A stretch of 64,000 nucleotides of DNA from Asaia bogorensis (GTDB taxonomy: Bacteria > Pseudomonadota > Alphaproteobacteria > CACIAM-22H2): NCBI GenBank assembly GCA_945901855.1, contig CAMDLT010000005.1, positions 52,595 through 116,594 on the forward strand. The letters run 5' to 3'. Below the pieces are notes generated by a model. That model was given only the letters and a program-made list of their open reading frames with translations, did no database searches and was not told the DNA's origin. Position 1 is the stretch's first letter, and each line of letters starts with the position of its first letter. Positions 1 to 15,286 of the stretch are shown one piece after another. The translations under genes and the position numbers were made by a program.

Positions 1-2
1 TG

Positions 3-1308
3 GTCGGCGCGTCGTGCACGGCCGAGCTGATCCAGGACGATCCGGCCGGGCTTGCCAAAGCGCTCGCGCTGCCGATCCCGGTCGTGCCGCTCGAACTGCC
101 GTCCTATCAGAAAAAAGAAAATTGGGGGGCCAGCGAAACCTTCTATCGCTTGGTGCGTGCGCTGGCTTCGCCCAACGCCCCGGCCCCAGGCGCCAAGCGC
201 CCCCCGCGCGCGCAAGGCGAGCGCCCGCGGTGCAATTTGCTGGGGCCGACGGCGCTGGGTTTCCGCCACCGCGACGATGTCGCGGAAATCGAAAAACTGC
301 TGGGCCAGCTTGGCATCGATGTCGACGTGGTGGCGCCGATGGGCGCTACGGCCGCCGATATCGCGCGGTTGGGCGAGGCCGATTTCAGCGTCGTGCTCTA
401 TCCCGAAATCGCCAACCAAGCGGCGGCGTGGCTGTCGAAAACGTTCGACCAGCCCGTCGTGCGCACGGTGCCGATCGGCATGGGGGCCACGCGCGATTTT
501 GTCGCCGAAGTCGCCGCGGTCGCAGGCATCGACGCAACCGCCTTGCTCGCGGATGCGCCGTCGCGCGCACCTTGGTACGCCAAATCGGTCGACTCGAACT
601 ATCTGACCGCCAAGCGCGTGTTCGTGTTCGGCGATGCCACGCACGCGATCGCGGCCGCGCGCATTGCCGCACGCGAACTTGGCTTTACGGTCGTGGGGCT
701 TGGCACCTACAGCCGCGAGTTCGCGCGCGAAGTGCGCGAAGCCGCCAAGCTCTACGGCATCGAAGCCTTGATCACCGACGACTATCTGGAAGTCGAGGCC
801 AAGGTCGCCGAACTGCAGCCCGAACTGGTTCTGGGCACGCAGATGGAGCGCCACATCGCCAAGCGCCAAGGCGTTCCGTGCGCGGTCATTTCGGCGCCCG
901 TGCATGTGCAGGATTTTCCCGCGCGCTATTCGCCGCAGATGGGTTTCGAGGGCGCGAACGTGCTGTTCGACACCTGGGTCCATCCGCTGATGATGGGCCT
1001 TGAAGAACATCTGCTGACGATGTTCCGCGGCGATTTCGAATTCCACGACCAGGCGGGCTCTTCGCATCTGGGGGCCGGCAAATCGCACGCGGCCGGGCAA
1101 CCTGCGCCGGTCGCCGCCGAGCAGCCCGCTGCCGCCCCCGCGGCGGCGAGCGTGGTTGCCTCGCCTGCGGGCGCGCCCGTCTGGGCGGCCGATGCGGAAA
1201 AAGAGCTGAAGAAGATCCCGTTTTTCGTGCGCGGCAAGGCGCGCCGCAACACCGAGCGTTTTTCGCTCGAACGCGGCGTTGCCGTCATCACTGTGGAGAC
1301 ACTGTACG

Positions 1309-1334
<26 letters not shown>
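3..1334 (+). CDS. bchB: Light-independent protochlorophyllide reductase subunit B (5' truncated by window)
   Basis: BchB pairs with BchN to form the NifDK-like catalytic component of dark-operative protochlorophyllide reductase, which reduces ring D of protochlorophyllide using electrons from BchL. The frame is open from base 3, so the true start lies outside the window; 443 C-terminal residues are visible. The opening residues [14 protein letters not shown] match the conserved central part of the family. The last 50 residues (from [13 protein letters not shown]) are the typical C-terminal protochlorophyllide reductase domain. An Ala/Pro-rich linker at roughly 1080-1185 joins the two parts. 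The gene overlaps the start of bchH by 26 bases, as expected inside the bchFNBHLM operon. Family assignment is firm; only the N-terminus is missing. Confidence 0.96.
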
Positions 1335-5953
<4,619 letters not shown>

Positions 5954-5954
<1 letters not shown>

Positions 5955-6655
5955 TGGCTAGCGCTTCCTACGCCAACCGCCGCAACCAGATCGAAACCTA
6001 TTTCGACCGCACGGCAGCCGATGCTTGGGCAAAGCTGACCTCCACGGCGCCGGTCGGGCGCATTCGCGCGACCGTGCGCGCGGGGCGCGATCGGATGCGC
6101 AACACGCTGCTGGGCCGCCTGCCGAACGACATGCGCGGCCTGCGCGTGCTCGATGCCGGTTGCGGGACGGGCGCGTTTGCAGTCGAAGCGGCGCGGCGCG
6201 GCGCGCAAGTGCTCGCGATCGATCTGTCGTCCACGCTGGTTGCGCTTGCCAACGAACGCGCGCCGCGCGATCTGGGGCATGGCACCATCGAGTTTCGCGT
6301 CGGCGACATGTCGGACGCGTCGCTTGGCAAATTCGACCATGTGGTGGCGATGGACTCGCTGATCCACTATGCGGCCAAGGACGTGGCGCGCGTGCTGGGC
6401 GACATTGCGGCGCGCACCGGCGGTTCGATCCAATTCACCTTCGCGCCAAGCACGCCGGTACTGGCGGCGTTTTGGGCCGTCGGTCGGCTGTTTCCGCGCG
6501 GCGATCGCGCGCCCGCGATCGAACCGATTCGCGAAACCACTCTGCGCCGCATGATCGCACAGCACGCGCGGCTGGCCGATTGGCGCGAAACCGCCACCGA
6601 GCGCGTGGCCAGCGGCTTCTACACCTCGCAATCGATGGAGCTGAAGCGCCGATGA
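5954..6655 (+). CDS. bchM: Mg-protoporphyrin IX O-methyltransferase
   Basis: BchM methylates the ring-C propionate of Mg-protoporphyrin IX using S-adenosylmethionine, giving the monomethyl ester that is the substrate of AcsF further downstream. The product is 233 residues. The SAM-binding glycine-rich motif LDAGCGTG lies near residues 66-73, in a class I methyltransferase fold with the acidic strand-2 end (AIDLS). The C-terminus ends in FYTSQSMELKRR, typical of the family. The ATG overlaps the bchL stop (TGATG) and the stop overlaps the lhaA start (ATGA), so the gene is embedded in the operon. Confidence 0.96.
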
Positions 6656-8091
6656 GCTGGCTGTCGCTGCAAACGCGCAAACTGCTGACGGGGATGGGGC
6701 CGCGCGTTGTGCGCTTCCTGCCGTTTGCGGACGCGGCGACTGCCGATCTGCCGCTCGGGCGCTTGCTGCGTCTGTCGCTGTTCCAGCTGACGGGCGGCAT
6801 GGCCTTTGTGCTGCTCAACGGCACGCTCAATCGCGTGATGATCGTCGAACTCGCCGTGCCCGCAAGCCTCGTGGCCGTCATGGTCGCGCTGCCGCTGCTG
6901 TTTGCGCCGCTGCGCGCGCTCGTTGGGTTCCGCTCCGATACGCATCGCTCGGCCATCGGCTGGCGGCGCGTGCCGTATATCTGGATGGGCACCATGCTGC
7001 AGTTCGGCGGCTTGGCGATCATGCCGTTTGCTTTGTTGGTGCTGTCGGGCGACGGCGAAGCGCCGGTGTGGGTCGGGCAGCTGGGCGCTTCGCTCGCTTT
7101 CCTGCTCGTGGGTGCGGGCATGCTGACGGCCCAAACGGCCGGCTTGGCGCTCGCCACCGACTTGGCGAGCGAAACCTCGCGCCCGCGCGTGGTGGCGCTC
7201 ATGTACGTAACGTTGCTGGTGGGCTCGATCGCCAGCGGCCTCGTTTTTGGACAGTTGCTGGCCGAGTTCAGCGCGCTACGCCTCGTGCAGGTGATCCAGG
7301 GTGCTGCCGTCGTCACGGTTGTGCTGAACGTCGTGGCACTGTGGAAACAAGAAGTGCGCAACCCCGGCGCCACGTCCCGTCGCGTTGCCCAGCCGCGTTT
7401 TGCCGACGAATGGCGCGCCCTTGCCGGTGCCGGGCGCACGCATCGCCTGCTCGTCGCCGTCGGGCTTGGCACGGCGGCCTTTGCCATGCAGGACATTTTG
7501 CTCGAACCTTATGGCGGCCATGTGCTGAAAATGAGCGTCGCCGCGACGACCGAACTGACGGCGCTGCTGGCGTTGGGCTCGCTTGGCGCGTTTGGGCTTG
7601 CAGCGACGGCGCTGGAGCGCGGCGCCGACCCGCATCGGCTTGCGGCCTACGGCGCGTTGGTCGGCATCGTTGCGTTTGCGCTGGTGGTTTTTTCGGCCCC
7701 GCTTGCGGCGCCCGCGATGTTTCGCATCGGCGTGCTGGCGATCGGGTTTGGCGGCGGGCTGTTCTCGGTCAGCACCTTGACGGCCGTCATGTCGATCAAA
7801 ACACAGGGTCGCACGGGTCTGGCCCTCGGCGCTTGGGGTGCCGTGCAGGCAACGGCTGCCGGGGCCGCAGTCGCCCTTGGCGGGCTGATCAGCGATGCGG
7901 TCGGCACGCTTGCCCAGCAGGGCGCTTTGGGCGACGCGCTCACCGATGCGTCGATCGGCTACAGCGTCGTCTATCATCTTGAGATTGCATTGCTGTTCGC
8001 GACATTGGTCGCGATCGGGCCGCTTGTGCGGGCCGATCGCCGGTCGCGCGCGGGGTCGCGTAAATTCGGTCTGGCCGAGATGCCGGGCTGA
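6652..8091 (+). CDS. lhaA: LhaA/PucC-family light-harvesting 1 assembly permease-like protein
   Basis: This is a 479-residue, very hydrophobic protein of the BCH/PucC branch of the major facilitator superfamily, with about twelve predicted membrane spans. Members located directly upstream of puhA (LhaA, once called F1696) help assemble the core light-harvesting complex, probably by delivering bacteriochlorophyll. Family signatures visible are the long first cytoplasmic segment, the FRSDTHRSAIGWRRVPYIW loop near residues 92-110 and the GMLTAQTAGLALATDLA helix. The start overlaps the bchM stop. puhA follows 27 bases downstream. PucC and the Bch2 permease are alternatives by similarity, but position argues for LhaA. 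Confidence 0.9.
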   Translation: MSWLSLQTRKLLTGMGPRVVRFLPFADAATADLPLGRLLRLSLFQLTGGMAFVLLNGTLNRVMIVELAVPASLVAVMVALPLLFAPLRALVGFRSDTHRSAIGWRRVPYIWMGTMLQFGGLAIMPFALLVLSGDGEAPVWVGQLGASLAFLLVGAGMLTAQTAGLALATDLASETSRPRVVALMYVTLLVGSIASGLVFGQLLAEFSALRLVQVIQGAAVVTVVLNVVALWKQEVRNPGATSRRVAQPRFADEWRALAGAGRTHRLLVAVGLGTAAFAMQDILLEPYGGHVLKMSVAATTELTALLALGSLGAFGLAATALERGADPHRLAAYGALVGIVAFALVVFSAPLAAPAMFRIGVLAIGFGGGLFSVSTLTAVMSIKTQGRTGLALGAWGAVQATAAGAAVALGGLISDAVGTLAQQGALGDALTDASIGYSVVYHLEIALLFATLVAIGPLVRADRRSRAGSRKFGLAEMPG

Positions 8092-8118
8092 GGGAAAACA
8101 AAGGGCGGGAGGCAGACC

Positions 8119-8886
8119 ATGGAAATGGGAATCGTCGCACAGAATTTCGACATCGCGCAGATCGCGCTCTACATGTTCTGGGCGTTTTTCGCAGGGCTGA
8201 TCTACTATCTGCATCGCGAGAACAAACGCGAAGGCTATCCGCTGGAAAGCGAGCGCCCGTCGGGCGTGGTCGTGCAGGGCTTCCCGGCCGTGCCCGCGCC
8301 CAAAACCTACCTCATGCGCGACGGCAGCACGGTCCAAGTGCCCCGGATCGAACCGCGGGAAACCGTCAAGGCCGAGCACGTGCAGAACTATCCGGGTTCG
8401 CCGCTCGAGCCGACCGGCGATCCGATGGTCGATGCGGTGGGCCCGGCCGCCTACGCGATGCGCGCCGACCATCCCGAGATGACCTACGAAAACGAGCCCA
8501 CGCTGGTGCCGATGCGCCTTGCGCCCGGCTACAGCGTCGCGACCGAAGATCCCGATCCGCGCGGCATGGCCGTGGTCGGCGTCGACAACGTCGTGGCGGG
8601 TACGGTCTCGGAACTGTGGATCGATCGCGGCGAAATGATGCTGCGCTATCTTGAAGTTGCGGTGAAGGCCACGGGCAAGAAGGTGTTGCTGCCAATGATG
8701 ATGGCGCGCGTCGATGCCAAGCGCGCCCGCGTGACGGTCGCCTCGATCCGCGGCGACCAGTTCGCGCAAGTGCCACTCACGGCAAGCCTCGACCAAGTCA
8801 CCCTGCGCGAAGAAGACCGCATCAGCGCCTACTATGCGGGCGGCCATCTCTACGCGCTGCCCTCGCGCTCGGAGCCCCTGATATGA
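8119..8886 (+). CDS. puhA: Photosynthetic reaction centre H subunit
   Basis: PuhA is the single-span H subunit that caps the cytoplasmic face of the L/M reaction-centre core and supports proton delivery to quinone QB. The 255-residue product has an N-terminal periplasmic stub, one membrane helix at about residues 12-32 (ALYMFWAFFAGLIYYL) and the positive-inside segment HRENKREGYPLE. A globular PRC-barrel-type cytoplasmic domain follows, with VVGTVSELW-like content around residues 153-178. The start has an upstream GGGAGG site. The stop overlaps the puhB start in an ATGA. It is the diagnostic gene showing a type II reaction centre. Confidence 0.98.
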   Translation: MEMGIVAQNFDIAQIALYMFWAFFAGLIYYLHRENKREGYPLESERPSGVVVQGFPAVPAPKTYLMRDGSTVQVPRIEPRETVKAEHVQNYPGSPLEPTGDPMVDAVGPAAYAMRADHPEMTYENEPTLVPMRLAPGYSVATEDPDPRGMAVVGVDNVVAGTVSELWIDRGEMMLRYLEVAVKATGKKVLLPMMMARVDAKRARVTVASIRGDQFAQVPLTASLDQVTLREEDRISAYYAGGHLYALPSRSEPLI

Positions 8887-9599
8887 GCGCCGGGCACGTT
8901 GGCGCCGGGCACGTTCGTGCCGGGCACGTTCGCGGCAGCGAAGCGCACGACGATTTTGCGTTCGAACCCGTGCGCGGACTGCCGCAGATGCTGCCGCCGG
9001 GCGAGTCGATCCTGTGGCAGGGCGCGCCCGATTTTCGCACGGCCGCGCGGCGCGTGTTCCATGTCCGCAAGCTTGCCGTCTATTTCGCGGCCCTTGTCAT
9101 GTGGGGCCTCGTTTCGGCGGTCTCCGACGGGATGGGCCTTGTCGAAACGCTCGTGTCGGTCGGCATGCTTGGCGCGCTCTCGGCTGCGGGCCTCGCGCTC
9201 GTCACGCTGTTCGCCTGGGGCGTTGCGCGCACGACCGTCTATACCGTGACCCAGCGCCGCTTGGTCATGCGCATCGGCGTGGCGCTGCCGATCACGTTCA
9301 ACATTCCGTTCGCGAAGATCGAGCAGGCCGCCGTCAAGCTCAACGACGACGGCTCGGGCGATATCGCCCTTCGCTTGGTGCCGGGCGAGCGTCTGGCCTA
9401 TTTGGTGATGTGGCCGCACGCGCGGCCGTGGCGGTTTGCGCGCGTGGAACCGTCGCTGCGCGGGCTTGCCGACGTTGAAGCGGTGGCCCAAAAGCTTGCG
9501 CGCGCGGTGGCGGCGGCAAGCGGCCAGCCCGTGCGCGCGACCGCCCTTGCCAAACAAGGCGCCTCGCAAGCAGGCGAACTCAGCGGGAGTGCTGCATGA
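8883..9599 (+). CDS. puhB: Photosynthetic complex assembly protein PuhB
   Basis: PuhB is a membrane protein needed for efficient reaction-centre/LH1 assembly. The 238-residue product carries the family opening FEPVRGLPQMLPPGESILWQ from about residue 25, two or three membrane spans (about residues 55-115) and a PH-like soluble domain (TVTQRRLVMRIGVALP). It starts within the puhA stop (ATGA) and ends within the puhC start. The odd feature is the N-terminus: three consecutive 15-base copies at 8889-8933 encode a pentapeptide AGHV(G/R) ahead of the conserved core. No better in-frame start exists before the core, so the repeat is probably translated. Confidence 0.93.
   Translation: MSAGHVGAGHVRAGHVRGSEAHDDFAFEPVRGLPQMLPPGESILWQGAPDFRTAARRVFHVRKLAVYFAALVMWGLVSAVSDGMGLVETLVSVGMLGALSAAGLALVTLFAWGVARTTVYTVTQRRLVMRIGVALPITFNIPFAKIEQAAVKLNDDGSGDIALRLVPGERLAYLVMWPHARPWRFARVEPSLRGLADVEAVAQKLARAVAAASGQPVRATALAKQGASQAGELSGSAA
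8889..8933 (+). repeat. Three-copy 15-bp in-frame tandem repeat at the puhB 5' end
   Basis: Unit GCCGGGCACGTTCGT occurs three times in direct succession; the copies differ only in the last codon (GGC, CGT, CGC). It stays in frame and encodes AGHVG-AGHVR-AGHVR. The high identity suggests recent slippage expansion, so copy number may vary among strains. Confidence 0.9.
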
Positions 9600-10087
9600 G
9601 CGGCGTTTCCGCCAAAGTGCCGATCGCCGGGCTTGCGGGCCTGCTGGCCGCAACCTTGCTGTTCGTGGCGCTGTCGAGCGCGACGGGTATCGGCAAGCTT
9701 GAAGCGCCGTTGCCCGCGACGACCAGCGCTGCCGCACGCGACTTGTTTTTCCACGACCGCGACGATGGCGGCGTGCGCGTGACCGAGGCCCAAGGCGGTG
9801 CGGTGATCGCGGAGTTCGAACCCGCGACCAACGGCTTTCTGCGCTCGACCGTGCGCGGCTTGGTGCGCGAACGCAAACGGCGCGATCTGGGGCCCGAAAT
9901 GCCGTTTCGCATTGCCCTCGAAACCGACGGCCGGTTGCTGCTGAGCGACCCGGAAACGGGGCGCACCGTCGATCTTCGCGCCTTTGGGCCGACCAATCTG
10001 GGAGTCTTTGCGCGCCTGCTGCCGGACTCGGCGGTGGGCAATGCCTTCGTCGCGAATGCCGCCGCGATGTCCGCCGCACTTCGTTAG
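9596..10087 (+). CDS. puhC: Photosynthetic complex assembly protein PuhC
   Basis: PuhC is a bitopic membrane protein that assists assembly or organisation of the reaction-centre/LH1 core. The product is 163 residues, with one N-terminal membrane anchor (about residues 8-28, ending near the SSATG segment) and a periplasmic domain. The conserved elements are a DLFFHDRDDGGVRV strand region near residue 50 and FLRSTVRGLVRERKRR near residue 80, both characteristic of the family. It overlaps puhB by four bases and is followed after 24 bases by acsF. Position between puhB and acsF is the usual one. Confidence 0.92.
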   Translation: MSGVSAKVPIAGLAGLLAATLLFVALSSATGIGKLEAPLPATTSAAARDLFFHDRDDGGVRVTEAQGGAVIAEFEPATNGFLRSTVRGLVRERKRRDLGPEMPFRIALETDGRLLLSDPETGRTVDLRAFGPTNLGVFARLLPDSAVGNAFVANAAAMSAALR

Positions 10088-10111
10088 AATATCCAAGGGG
10101 AGGGGGATCCC

Positions 10112-11179
10112 ATGACCGCCGCGATCGCAACCGATATTCAAACCAACGAGTCCACCGAGCGGGCCAAGGTCAGCACCATGCTGACGCCCAATTTCTACCG
10201 CACCGACTATGCCGCCCTCGACAAGCTGGATATGGACCCGATCCGCGCCGAGTGGGACGCGCTGATGGCGGAATTCAAGGCCGACAAAAACGGCGACCAT
10301 TTCGACCGCGACGAAGGTTTCGGCGCCGAAGTGGCGGATCTGCCGCCGGCGCTCAAAGAAGAATTCGTCGAGTTTTTGATCAGCTCCTGCACGTCGGAAT
10401 TTTCGGGCTGCGTGCTCTACACCGAACTCAAGCGCCGCGCCCAGAACCCCGACATGCGCGACGTGTTCGGCTACATGGCGCGCGACGAAGCGCGCCATGC
10501 GAACTTCATCAACCAGTCGCTCAAGGATTTCGGCCTGGGCGTCGATCTGGGGTTCCTGAAGCGCGCCAAGAAGTACAAATACTTCGCGCCGAAATTCATT
10601 TTGTACGCGACGTATCTGTCCGAAAAAATCGGCTATGCGCGCTACATCACGATCCACCGCCATCTGGAGCGCAATCCCGACAAGCGGTTCCATCCGATCT
10701 TCAAATGGTTCGAGCAGTGGTGCAACGACGAGTACCGCCACGGCGAGGCGTTCGCGCTGATGATGAGCGCCACGCCGGCCCTGCTGCGCGGTCGCAACAA
10801 ACTGTGGATCCGCTTCTTCCTGCTGGCGGTCTACGCGACCATGTATGTGCGCGACCATACGCGCCCCGAGCTTTACAACGCGTTCGGCATGGACCCGACC
10901 GAATACGACTACAAGGTCTTCAGCATCACGTCCGAATGCACGAAGCAGGTGTTTCCCTTCACGCTCGATACCGACAATCCGGCCTTCCGCGCCGGGCTCG
11001 AGCGTTTGCGCGAACTGCAAATTGCCAGCGAAGCGGCCAAGGCGCAGGGCGGCATTGTCGGCGCGATCAAGCGCGCGGGCTGTGCGGCCGGTGCTGCGTT
11101 CGCATTTGCCAAACTTTATCTGGTGCCGGTCGTGCACCACGACAAGCTGCCGCAAGTGCGCATGCAGGCGGTCTGGTAG
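10112..11179 (+). CDS. acsF: Mg-protoporphyrin IX monomethyl ester oxidative (aerobic) cyclase
   Basis: AcsF is the diiron oxygenase that forms the fifth (isocyclic) ring of bacteriochlorophyll with molecular oxygen. The 355-residue product has the ferritin-like diiron motifs DEARH (residues 125-129) and DEYRHGE (206-212). Earlier carboxylate-rich helices are also present, along with the family segment [20 protein letters not shown] near residues 30-49. The ribosome site GGGGAGGGGG is strong. No anaerobic BchE is visible in the window, so whether the organism can also make the ring without oxygen cannot be judged here. puhE follows nine bases downstream. Confidence 0.97.
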   Translation: MTAAIATDIQTNESTERAKVSTMLTPNFYRTDYAALDKLDMDPIRAEWDALMAEFKADKNGDHFDRDEGFGAEVADLPPALKEEFVEFLISSCTSEFSGCVLYTELKRRAQNPDMRDVFGYMARDEARHANFINQSLKDFGLGVDLGFLKRAKKYKYFAPKFILYATYLSEKIGYARYITIHRHLERNPDKRFHPIFKWFEQWCNDEYRHGEAFALMMSATPALLRGRNKLWIRFFLLAVYATMYVRDHTRPELYNAFGMDPTEYDYKVFSITSECTKQVFPFTLDTDNPAFRAGLERLRELQIASEAAKAQGGIVGAIKRAGCAAGAAFAFAKLYLVPVVHHDKLPQVRMQAVW

Positions 11180-11188
11180 GACCGGACG

Positions 11189-12115
11189 ATGTTCGAGATT
11201 GTCGCCCCCGTTCTGTTCGTTCTGCTGGCCTGGTGGGCCAGCACGGGGGCGATTCTCTATCTCGACGGGCTGCCGCGCCGCACGTATCCCTACAGCATGG
11301 CGGCCATGACGGCCGTGCTGGTTGCCGCGTTTTACGGTCTGGCGGCCAGCGCCGACGACACAAGTTCGGCTGGCGCCTATCTTGCCTTTGCCTGCGCGCT
11401 CGCCGTGTGGGGCTGGCAGGAGATGGGTTTTTTGATGGGCTTCGTCACGGGCTCGCGGCGCACGCCGTGCCCGCCCCATGCGCGGGGTTTTGTGCGCCTG
11501 CGCTATGCGACCGAGACGATTTTGCACCATGAACTGGCGCTTGCGGTCTCCGGCATCGGCATTGTTGCGGCGACGTGGGGCAGCGCCAACCAGACCGGCA
11601 CCTGGACGTTCTTGATTTTGTGGACGATGCGGCTCAGCACGAAACTCAACCTGTTTTTGGGCGTGCCGAATTTGAGCGCCGAATTTTTGCCGCCGCATTT
11701 GGGATATCTCGCGAGCTATTTTGCCAAAAAACCGATGAACCTTTTGTTCCCGTTTTCGGTTACGCTTGCGACTGGCGCTGCGGGTTTCGCTTGGGGGGCG
11801 GTATCCGGGGGGGCTGCGGGGGATGGCGCGACAAGCGCCGTGCTGCTCGCGACGATCTTGAGTCTGGGGGTTCTCGAACATTGGTTCCTGGTGGTACCGC
11901 TGCCGGTGAACAATCTGTGGGAGTGGGGGCTGCGATCGCGCGAACCGCGAGGCGGCAAGACCGACGGGCGCGGACCGCGATTGGGTCTGGTACCGGCGGG
12001 AAGCGATCTTCGTGCGCACGCGGTCTCGGCCGATGCGGGAAGATGCAGGGTGCGGCCGATCGAAGCGTTGGCCGTATCGGGGGGGGATGTGTCCATGAAA
12101 CGGGGGGCGCCATGA
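11189..12115 (+). CDS. puhE: PuhE (DUF3623) photosynthetic complex membrane protein
   Basis: PuhE is a polytopic membrane protein conserved next to puhABC in purple bacteria and linked to reaction-centre and bacteriochlorophyll levels; its chemistry is unknown. The 308-residue product has about seven hydrophobic spans. Family landmarks include [15 protein letters not shown] near residues 25-40, LHHELALA, and the strongly conserved [20 protein letters not shown] around residues 144-164. The last 60 residues, after [13 protein letters not shown], are hydrophilic and not obviously conserved. They may simply reflect a stop codon displaced to overlap hemA (ATGA). Assignment is firm by sequence and position. 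Confidence 0.9.
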   Translation: MFEIVAPVLFVLLAWWASTGAILYLDGLPRRTYPYSMAAMTAVLVAAFYGLAASADDTSSAGAYLAFACALAVWGWQEMGFLMGFVTGSRRTPCPPHARGFVRLRYATETILHHELALAVSGIGIVAATWGSANQTGTWTFLILWTMRLSTKLNLFLGVPNLSAEFLPPHLGYLASYFAKKPMNLLFPFSVTLATGAAGFAWGAVSGGAAGDGATSAVLLATILSLGVLEHWFLVVPLPVNNLWEWGLRSREPRGGKTDGRGPRLGLVPAGSDLRAHAVSADAGRCRVRPIEALAVSGGDVSMKRGAP

Positions 12116-13323
12116 ACTACGAAAAATTCTTCGGCCAGCAGCTCGACGGTTTGCGCAAGGAAGGCCGCTATCGCGTCTTTACCGATCTTGAGCGCCACCA
12201 GGGCGATTTTCCGCGCGCCACGCATTTCGCCGAACGCGCCAACATGCCGATCACCGTGTGGTGCTCGAACGACTATCTGGGCATGGGCCAGCATCCGGCC
12301 GTGATCGGCGCCATGCACGAAGCGCTCGACCGCTGCGGCGCGGGCGCCGGCGGCACGCGCAACATTTCGGGCAACAACCACTACCATGTGCTGCTCGAGC
12401 GCGAATTGGCCGACCTGCACGGCAAGGAAGCGGCGCTGCTGTTCACGTCGGGCTACGTGTCGAACTGGGCCTCGCTCAGCACGCTCGCCTCGCGCCTGCC
12501 CGACTGCATGATCCTCTCGGACTCCGAAAACCACGCCTCGATGATCGAGGGCATTCGCCACAGCGGGGCGGAGCGGCGCATCTTCAAGCACAACGATCCC
12601 GAAGATCTTGCGCGCAAGATGGCCGATCTCGATCCCGCTCGCCCGAAGCTGGTGGCGTTCGAATCCGTCTATTCGATGGACGGCGACATCGCGCCCATCG
12701 CCGAATTTTGCGACGTAGCCGACCGCTACGGCGCGATGACGTATCTCGACGAAGTCCATGCGGTCGGGCTCTATGGCCCAAGCGGCGGCGGCATTGCCGA
12801 CCGCGAAGGGCTCAGCCATCGCCTGACCGTCATCGAAGGCACGCTTGGCAAGGCGTTCGGCGTGCTGGGCGGCTATATCGCCGCGTCGGCCGCTCTGGTC
12901 GATTTTGTGCGCAGCTTTGCGTCCGGTTTCATCTTCACGACCTCGCTGCCCCCCGCGGTTGCGGCGGGCGCTTTGGCCAGCATCCAGCATCTCAAACAAA
13001 GCTCGGCCGAGCGCGAACGCCAGCAGGCGGTCGTCGGCAAGGTGCGTCGGCGCTTGATGGCGGCAGGCATTCCGGTGATGGAAAACAACAGCCACATCGT
13101 GCCCGTGATGGTCGGCGACCCCGTGCAGTGCAAGCGCATCAGCGACGAGCTGCTGGCCGATTTTGGCATCTACGTGCAGCCGATCAACTACCCGACCGTG
13201 CCGCGCGGCACCGAGCGTCTGCGCGTGACGCCGTCGCCGCTCCACAGCGATGCCGACATCGACCATCTGGTCGCGTCGCTGTCGGCGATCTGGGGGCGGT
13301 TGCATCTCAAGCGTGCGGCCTGA
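12112..13323 (+). CDS. hemA: 5-aminolevulinate synthase
   Basis: HemA condenses glycine and succinyl-CoA to 5-aminolevulinate (Shemin pathway) with pyridoxal phosphate, supplying heme and bacteriochlorophyll synthesis. The 403-residue product is full length: N-terminal [20 protein letters not shown], the substrate-binding GGTRNISG motif, [10 protein letters not shown], and the PLP lysine K247 in GTLGKAFG. The ATG at 12112 overlaps the puhE stop, coupling precursor supply to the photosynthesis operon. A second ALA synthase elsewhere in the genome is possible, as in Rhodobacter. dxs follows 31 bases downstream with its own ribosome site. Confidence 0.97.
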   Translation: MNYEKFFGQQLDGLRKEGRYRVFTDLERHQGDFPRATHFAERANMPITVWCSNDYLGMGQHPAVIGAMHEALDRCGAGAGGTRNISGNNHYHVLLERELADLHGKEAALLFTSGYVSNWASLSTLASRLPDCMILSDSENHASMIEGIRHSGAERRIFKHNDPEDLARKMADLDPARPKLVAFESVYSMDGDIAPIAEFCDVADRYGAMTYLDEVHAVGLYGPSGGGIADREGLSHRLTVIEGTLGKAFGVLGGYIAASAALVDFVRSFASGFIFTTSLPPAVAAGALASIQHLKQSSAERERQQAVVGKVRRRLMAAGIPVMENNSHIVPVMVGDPVQCKRISDELLADFGIYVQPINYPTVPRGTERLRVTPSPLHSDADIDHLVASLSAIWGRLHLKRAA

Positions 13324-13354
13324 TCGCGCGCAAAAAGAAACGGGGGAGGGTGCC

Positions 13355-15280
13355 ATGGGGAAATTCGAATCGACCACGCCGTTGCTCGACAAGGTCCGCA
13401 CACCTGCGGACATGCGCGATCTGTCGAGCGCCGAGTTGGCGGACTTGGCGGGCGAACTGCGCGCCGAAACCATCGCGGCTGTCGCCACCACCGGGGGCCA
13501 TCTGGGTGCGAGCCTCGGCGTCGTCGAACTGACGGTGGCGCTGCACAGCGTGTTCGACACGCCGAGCGACCGGCTGATCTGGGATGTGGGCCACCAGGCC
13601 TATCCGCACAAGATTCTGACCGGTCGGCGCGATCGCATCCGCACCTTGCGCCAGGGCGGGGGGCTCTCGGGTTTCACCCGTCGCAGCGAAAGCGAATACG
13701 ATCCGTTCGGGGCGGCGCATTCCTCGACCTCGATTTCGGCGGGGCTCGGCATGGCGGTCGCGCGCGACCTCGACGGGCGCGACAACAACGTGGTGTGCGT
13801 GATCGGCGACGGCGCCATGTCGGCGGGCATGGCGTACGAGGCGATGAACAATGCGGGCGCCATGAAGTCGCGCCTGATCGTCATTCTCAACGACAACGAC
13901 ATGTCGATCGCCCCGCCCGTGGGCGCGATGAGCGCGTATCTTTCGCGCCTGATGTCGTCGCCGGGTTTCGTGCATCTGCGCGAGCTTGGCAAGCAATTCG
14001 CCTCGCAATTGCCGCGTTCGATGCATGTCGCGGCCCGGCGCGTGGACACCTACGCGCGCGGCATGGCGACGGGCGGGACGCTGTTCGAAGAACTTGGCTT
14101 CTACTATCTTGGCCCCATCGACGGGCACAATCTTGACCATCTGCTGCCCGTGCTGCGCAACGCCAAATCGTCCGAGCGCCAGGGGCCGGTGCTGATCCAT
14201 GTGGTGACGCAGAAAGGCAAGGGCTACGCGCCCGCCGAAGCCGCGTCCGACAAATACCATGGCGTCGGCAAGTTCGACGTCCTCACCGGCACGATGGCGC
14301 CGGTCAAGACGAACGCGCCGAGCTACACCAAAGTGTTCGGCGACGCGCTGCTGGCCGAGGCCGAGCGCGACAGCAAGATCGTCGCGGTCACGGCAGCGAT
14401 GCCCACGGGCACGGGGCTCGACGCGTTCCAGCGCCGCTTTCCCTCGCGCTGTTTCGACGTGGGCATTGCCGAGCAGCACGCGGTGACGTTCGCTGCCGGT
14501 CTTGCAACCGAAGGCTACAAGCCGGTGGTGGCGATCTATTCGACCTTCCTGCAGCGCGCCTACGACCAGATCGTGCACGACGTGGCCTTGCAGCGCCTGC
14601 CGGTGCGCTTTGCCATCGACCGCGCGGGCCTCGTGGGGGCGGACGGCGCCACGCATGCGGGATCGTTCGATATCGGGTACCTCGCCTCGCTGCCCGACTT
14701 CGTGGTGATGGCGGCGGCGGACGAAGCCGAACTCGTGCACATGGTGGCGACGGCCGCCGCCATCGACGACCGCCCGTCGGCCGTGCGCTATCCGCGCGGC
14801 GAAGGCGTGGGCGTCGATATGCCCGAACGCGGCGTGCCGCTTGAGATCGGGCGCGGGCGCATCGTGCGCGAGGGCACGACGGTTGCGTTGCTGTCGCTCG
14901 GCACGCGCCTTGGCGAATGCCTCAAGGCGGCCGACGAATTGGCGGCGCGGGGTCTGTCGACGACGGTGGCCGACGCGCGATTTGCCAAGCCCCTCGATTT
15001 CGACCTGCTGCGCCGTTTGGCACGCGAGCACGAGATGCTGGTCACGGTCGAAGAAGGCGCTGTCGGCGGTTTCGGCGCCCAGGTGCTGCACGCGATGGCG
15101 GCCGAAGGGTTGCTCGATCGCGGCCTCAAAATCCGCAGTCTCACGTTGCCGGATGCTTTCCTCGACCACGACTCGCCGCAAAAGATGTACGATGTGGCCG
15201 GTCTCAACGCCAAACAGATCGTAGCGAACGTGCTGGCGGCCTTGGGCCGCGATGTGCGCCTGCACGATTTGCGCGCCTAG
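13355..15280 (+). CDS. dxs: 1-deoxy-D-xylulose-5-phosphate synthase
   Basis: Dxs condenses pyruvate and glyceraldehyde 3-phosphate with thiamine pyrophosphate, opening the MEP pathway that supplies phytyl/geranylgeranyl tails, carotenoids and quinones. The 641-residue product has the TPP motif [16 protein letters not shown] from about residue 151 and the catalytic glutamate E373 within GIAEQHAV. The normal three-domain transketolase order is present. The ATG at 13355 is preceded by CGGGGGAGGG. Location straight after hemA places isoprenoid supply beside tetrapyrrole supply, a common arrangement in photosynthesis clusters. Confidence 0.97.
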   Translation: MGKFESTTPLLDKVRTPADMRDLSSAELADLAGELRAETIAAVATTGGHLGASLGVVELTVALHSVFDTPSDRLIWDVGHQAYPHKILTGRRDRIRTLRQGGGLSGFTRRSESEYDPFGAAHSSTSISAGLGMAVARDLDGRDNNVVCVIGDGAMSAGMAYEAMNNAGAMKSRLIVILNDNDMSIAPPVGAMSAYLSRLMSSPGFVHLRELGKQFASQLPRSMHVAARRVDTYARGMATGGTLFEELGFYYLGPIDGHNLDHLLPVLRNAKSSERQGPVLIHVVTQKGKGYAPAEAASDKYHGVGKFDVLTGTMAPVKTNAPSYTKVFGDALLAEAERDSKIVAVTAAMPTGTGLDAFQRRFPSRCFDVGIAEQHAVTFAAGLATEGYKPVVAIYSTFLQRAYDQIVHDVALQRLPVRFAIDRAGLVGADGATHAGSFDIGYLASLPDFVVMAAADEAELVHMVATAAAIDDRPSAVRYPRGEGVGVDMPERGVPLEIGRGRIVREGTTVALLSLGTRLGECLKAADELAARGLSTTVADARFAKPLDFDLLRRLAREHEMLVTVEEGAVGGFGAQVLHAMAAEGLLDRGLKIRSLTLPDAFLDHDSPQKMYDVAGLNAKQIVANVLAALGRDVRLHDLRA

Positions 15281-15286
15281 ACGGGC

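Noticed and set aside
8092..8118. PpsR/CrtJ-type site (TGT-N12-ACA) or FNR-type site upstream of puhA
   Set aside because: I looked through the short gaps of the photosynthesis block by eye and saw no convincing match; a motif scan would be needed to exclude weak sites.
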